This document shows positions 61,208 to 64,000 of a DNA stretch of 64,000 bases, in pieces. The notes under the pieces are model-generated. The model was not told the origin of the DNA. It was given only the letters and a program-made list of their open reading frames with translations, and made no database searches. The DNA is taken from the NCBI RefSeq assembly GCF_900142755.1, contig NZ_FRCA01000008.1, positions 164,341-228,340 on the forward strand, given 5' to 3'. The translations under genes and the position numbers were made by a program. How positions within the stretch are numbered: the stretch's first letter is position 1; every line of letters begins with the position of its first letter. The stretch is from Halomonas cupida. GTDB lineage: Bacteria; Pseudomonadota; Gammaproteobacteria; Pseudomonadales; Halomonadaceae.

Positions 61208-62574
61208 TGTTCTGCCTGCTCCCAGTCGCGCGCTGCCTGTTGACCTCGTTGCTGGTTGACCCCCAGACAGATGAGGATGGCAATGATGAAGAAGGCCGCA
61301 CAGAGCAGTACCGAGGCCTGCAGCCCGACCACCGACTGCAGCAGCCCGATGCCGATGATTCCCACCACCCCGGCGATCTTGTTGGCCAGCCCCCAGAAAC
61401 CGAAGAACTCCGCTGACTTCTGCTGCGGAGAGAACAGGCCTACCAGTACCCGACTCGCCGACTGACTGGAGCCCAGACTGAGCCCGGCCAGGCAACCAAC
61501 GTAGAGAAACAGGTCCTGGGCATGCCAATTCAGCCCCAGGGTGTCATTGAGCCAGGTTGTGAGCTCTGGTGTGGCCCAGATGGCCAGTACCGCCAGCACC
61601 CACATCACCAGAGTAAGGAGATAAGTCACGCGCGTGCCGATCCGATCCTGAATGACGCCGAACCCCAGTGCTCCGATGGCAGCGGTGATCTGTACGATCA
61701 CGAACATCAGGTTGCGCGTGGTGCTGTCCCACTCGACGACCTGCGCCCCATAGATGAAGGCGAAGGTGATGATGATGTAGACCCCAGCCATGGAGAACAT
61801 CACCGAAATCAGAAACAGCCCCAGATCGCGAAAGCGCCGCAAATCATGCAGGGTACCGGAGACTCGCCGCCAGGCGATCTGGCCGAAACTCGCTGGAACT
61901 GGATGCGGCTGGCCACGCTCCTTCAGCCACAGGAAGGTGGGTATGGCTGCCACCAGGAAAAATCCGGCAGCGAAGGGCCCGACCCAGCGGATGCGTTCGA
62001 AGTTCTCGACGGTGGTCTCGCCCAGTACCAGCAGCGTGAATCCTGCCGCCACCATGCCGCCGATATAGCCCAGCGCCCAGCCGAACCCGGAGATACTGCC
62101 CAGCTTTTCCGGTGGCCCCAACTCGGGCAGGAAGGCGGCGATGAAGGACTCTCCCATCGAGTAGGTATAGTTGGAGATGATGATCAGGATCAGCCCCAGC
62201 ACCACGTATCCCGGCTCGACAAAATAGAGCATGGCGCTGGTCGCCACGGTGGCCAGATAACTGATGAACAGGAAGCGTTTCTTCTCGGCGCGATAATCCA
62301 TCACTGCGCCGCACAATGGGCCGGTGAGCACGACCAACAGGAAACTCACTGCCAGAGCGAAACTCCACAACAGATTGGCGAGCCGGAAGTTGTCGCCACG
62401 ATCGCCGACGATAACCGTGGTGAACAGCTCACCGAACACCACGGTGATGATCAACAGCGTATAGGCCTGATTGGCGAAATCGAACATCGCCCAGCCGAGA
62501 ATCTCGCGTCGTGATGCCCGCGGAGCCATGGTGCTCGGGGAGGATGTCATGGAGGGTGCATCGGTTGGGCTCAT
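61204..62574 (-). CDS. UMF1-type MFS transporter
   Basis: 456 residues from the ATG with AGGATGG upstream; the 14 further residues are rejected. Twelve hydrophobic helices with the UMF1/Atg22 N-terminus WAMFDFANQAYTLLIITVVFG. The conserved YSMGESFIAAFLPELG loop is present. Forms an operon with the TauE gene through a TTGA overlap. Substrate unknown. Confidence 0.88.
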   Translation of the reverse strand: MSPTDAPSMTSSPSTMAPRASRREILGWAMFDFANQAYTLLIITVVFGELFTTVIVGDRGDNFRLANLLWSFALAVSFLLVVLTGPLCGAVMDYRAEKKRFLFISYLATVATSAMLYFVEPGYVVLGLILIIISNYTYSMGESFIAAFLPELGPPEKLGSISGFGWALGYIGGMVAAGFTLLVLGETTVENFERIRWVGPFAAGFFLVAAIPTFLWLKERGQPHPVPASFGQIAWRRVSGTLHDLRRFRDLGLFLISVMFSMAGVYIIITFAFIYGAQVVEWDSTTRNLMFVIVQITAAIGALGFGVIQDRIGTRVTYLLTLVMWVLAVLAIWATPELTTWLNDTLGLNWHAQDLFLYVGCLAGLSLGSSQSASRVLVGLFSPQQKSAEFFGFWGLANKIAGVVGIIGIGLLQSVVGLQASVLLCAAFFIIAILICLGVNQQRGQQAARDWEQAEH

Positions 62575-62739
62575 TGCGCCATCCTGTTGGCTGGGAAGAG
62601 CCCAGGATACCAGCATGGTGCGGTGTCCGCTAAGGGCTATGCGTCAGGGTAATGCATTTCCGCCTTTTGCCTGCCGACTGGATAGCGGGATTCAGTCCGA
62701 CCAGCCTGGCTGCTAATCTCCCTCCATTGCTTTCCCCAT

Positions 62740-62912
62740 TATTAACCCGGCATGCTTTCATGTTGGGTTAATAGCGGCACAGGGCCGTGCCGCCGCCGGC
62801 CATCAGGCCGACGCGAGACCGCACCACACCAGCAGATCCGCGCATCTGCGCCAGTGTGGTGCGGACGACAATCAAATCGATCAGGATGAGCTATTTGATT
62901 GCCATATTGATA
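62740..62912 (-). mobile_element. MITE-like repeat, copy G (full length)
   Basis: Full 173-bp copy in reverse orientation, ends TATTAACCCGGCATG and (in reverse reading) TATCAAT in place of TATTAAC. All five stems are recognisable. It ends only 26 bp before the luxR-family start, so it occupies the promoter or leader of that gene. Confidence 0.88.
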
Positions 62913-62938
62913 ATAGAATCTGACGACCGGGTACCTAC

Positions 62939-63760
62939 ATGACCCCCACGGATCTGCTGGCCTGCAGCGCAGGCCAGGAGTGGCACCAACGCCTTGCTGC
63001 ACTGTTCCTCGGTGCCGCGGACGCCGACCTGCCGCGCCGTCTCGAACAGGCACTGCACGATCTGGCCGCCTTCGACACCATCATTCTGCATGCCTACCGG
63101 GGCCGCGGTCGCCCACTGGTAATTCATGACAATTATCCCGCGCACCGCCGCGAGCAGGGCGTCGACCGATATCTCAGCCGTGTCTATCTGCTGGACCCGA
63201 TCTTCCAGGCCATCGAGTCCGGCATCGACAGCGGTGGCCATCGATTGCGCGACCTGGCCCCGGATCGCTTCGAGAGCAGTGAGTATTACGCCCATTACTA
63301 CCGCGGGTTGGGCCTGAAGGATGAAGTCGGGCTCTTTGCGCGAGTGACGGAAGATACCGTGATGGTCGTGTCACTGGGGTTCGCGGCCGATGCCGGCAGT
63401 CTGACCCGTCGCCACCTCCAGGCGCTGCGTCACGTCACTCCAGTGGTGAGCGCCCTGCTGTTCCAGTTCTGGACCTGGCAACACACTCGCTTCGATGATG
63501 CCATGAACGAGATCGAGCCTGTGGATGCCGCCTTCTCCACCTTCGGTCAGGGGCAACTGACCCGACGCGAGCAGGAGATCGTGCGCCTCCTGCTCGCCGG
63601 TCACTCCACCAAATCGGCTGCTCGTGAGCTCGGCATCAGCGACGGTACCGTCAAGGTACATCGCAAGCACCTCTACCAGCGCCTCGGAGTATCCAGCCAG
63701 GCCCAGCTGTTCCGCAGTTTCCTGGATCATGTGTCCGTGGTCTCGCGCCAGCAGCGCTGA
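62939..63760 (+). CDS. LuxR-family transcriptional regulator
   Basis: 273 residues. C-terminal LuxR HTH (about 205-265) with LTRREQEIVRLLLAGHSTKS and AARELGISDGTVKVHRKHLY as key stretches. The N-terminal about 180 residues are not an autoinducer domain I recognise, and there is no receiver domain or signal peptide. No synthase is nearby. It is preceded by repeat copy G, whose end is 26 bp from the start; the start has only a weak Shine-Dalgarno (GGGT). Confidence 0.9.
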   Translation: MTPTDLLACSAGQEWHQRLAALFLGAADADLPRRLEQALHDLAAFDTIILHAYRGRGRPLVIHDNYPAHRREQGVDRYLSRVYLLDPIFQAIESGIDSGGHRLRDLAPDRFESSEYYAHYYRGLGLKDEVGLFARVTEDTVMVVSLGFAADAGSLTRRHLQALRHVTPVVSALLFQFWTWQHTRFDDAMNEIEPVDAAFSTFGQGQLTRREQEIVRLLLAGHSTKSAARELGISDGTVKVHRKHLYQRLGVSSQAQLFRSFLDHVSVVSRQQR

Positions 63761-63768
63761 TCACCGCA

Positions 63769-64000
63769 TCATGACGGACGATTGGCGTGAGCGATGACGG
63801 CATCACACAGTACCTGAGTCCCCTGTCCGCACTGCTCCGGGCTCGAGTATTCAGCCTCGTTGTGACTGATGCCATCACGGCAAGGCACAAAGATCATCGC
63901 CGTCGGCGCCACTCGGGCCACATAGACGGCGTCATGGCCAGCGCCACTCATCATCCGGCGGTGAGGCAACTGGCGCTGACGTGCTGCGGCCTCCACGGCG
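63769..64000 (-). CDS. M20-family Zn-dependent amidohydrolase, C-terminal part
   Basis: The 5' part lies beyond the window. The last 76 residues visible contain MMSGAGHDAVYVARVAPTAM and IFVPCRDGISHNEAEY, the C-terminal metal-ligand and substrate segment of the allantoate amidohydrolase/N-carbamoyl-L-amino acid hydrolase/beta-ureidopropionase group. A Cys replaces the usual Ser in the IFVPS position. The catalytic His-ligand residues of the N-terminal half are not visible, so the substrate cannot be assigned. It ends 8 nt after the convergent luxR stop. Confidence 0.9.
   Translation of the reverse strand, partial: AVEAAARQRQLPHRRMMSGAGHDAVYVARVAPTAMIFVPCRDGISHNEAEYSSPEQCGQGTQVLCDAVIAHANRPS

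Noticed and set aside
61522-62514. 330-codon open frame antisense to the UMF1 transporter
   Set aside because: Shadow frame, rich in His, Gln and Gly as expected for antisense of a membrane-protein gene in GC-rich DNA.

Overview
The window looks like chromosomal DNA of a high-GC, halotolerant gammaproteobacterium, most likely Halomonas or a close relative (inference from gene content; no rRNA or tRNA is present to confirm it). In support are a BCCT osmolyte carrier heading a sarcosine-oxidase operon, class Ia nrdAB with a double ATP-cone NrdA, a metE/metR pair, tandem KefB-type antiporters, TRAP-like Tct transporters and many LysR/GntR/AraC regulators. I see no prophage, IS transposase, CRISPR array, rRNA or tRNA. 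The gene order is that of an ordinary core/accessory chromosome.

Layout. 1-12.5 kb: SPFH protein QmcA, glyoxalase GloA, 3-methyladenine glycosylase Tag, a YdjM-type membrane hydrolase, azoreductase, an MliC-type lipoprotein, metE/metR with MetR boxes, a higBA toxin-antitoxin pair with a palindromic operator, and an RstAB-like two-component system. 12.5-17.4 kb: nrdA-nrdB behind paired NrdR-like boxes. 17.4-24.7 kb: an unknown small protein, a secreted beta-propeller protein, and a tctBAC transporter with a thiamine-diphosphate enzyme. 24.7-35.5 kb, minus strand: an operon of BCCT carrier, M24 creatinase-like protein, soxBDAG, threonine aldolase and aldehyde dehydrogenase. It would import and demethylate a methylated amine (sarcosine, perhaps creatine) to glycine and C1 units. 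35.9-41.7 kb: GntR, an orphan TctC, LysR, a 2-hydroxyacid dehydrogenase overlapping an RraA-type aldolase, and a DMT exporter. 41.7-48.5 kb: AraC, a 39-residue small protein, LysR with a small membrane protein, an SDR, a membrane PQQ dehydrogenase and a GST. 48.7-52.6 kb: duplicated CPA2 antiporters. 52.6-56.6 kb: a helicase with an N-terminal RecB/Cas4-type nuclease domain overlapping a FAN1-like VRR-NUC nuclease, probably for crosslink repair. 56.7-64 kb: patatin phospholipase, nitronate monooxygenase, retropepsin-like protease, flavin reductase, TauE and UMF1 transporters, a LuxR regulator and the end of an M20 hydrolase.

The most distinctive feature is a 173-bp non-coding repeat family. 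It has imperfect terminal inverted repeats (TATTAAC...GTTAATA) and five consecutive stem-loops. There are seven copies in 64 kb: three full length, one cut by the window edge, one truncated, one internally deleted and one decayed. It resembles a non-autonomous, MITE-type element and always lies between genes. A second pattern is arrays of a 7-bp unit (CTCGTAG/CTCGAAG) at several intergenic sites, including the nrdA-nrdB gap. Starts were adjusted to the best ribosome binding site where the longest open frame was implausible.
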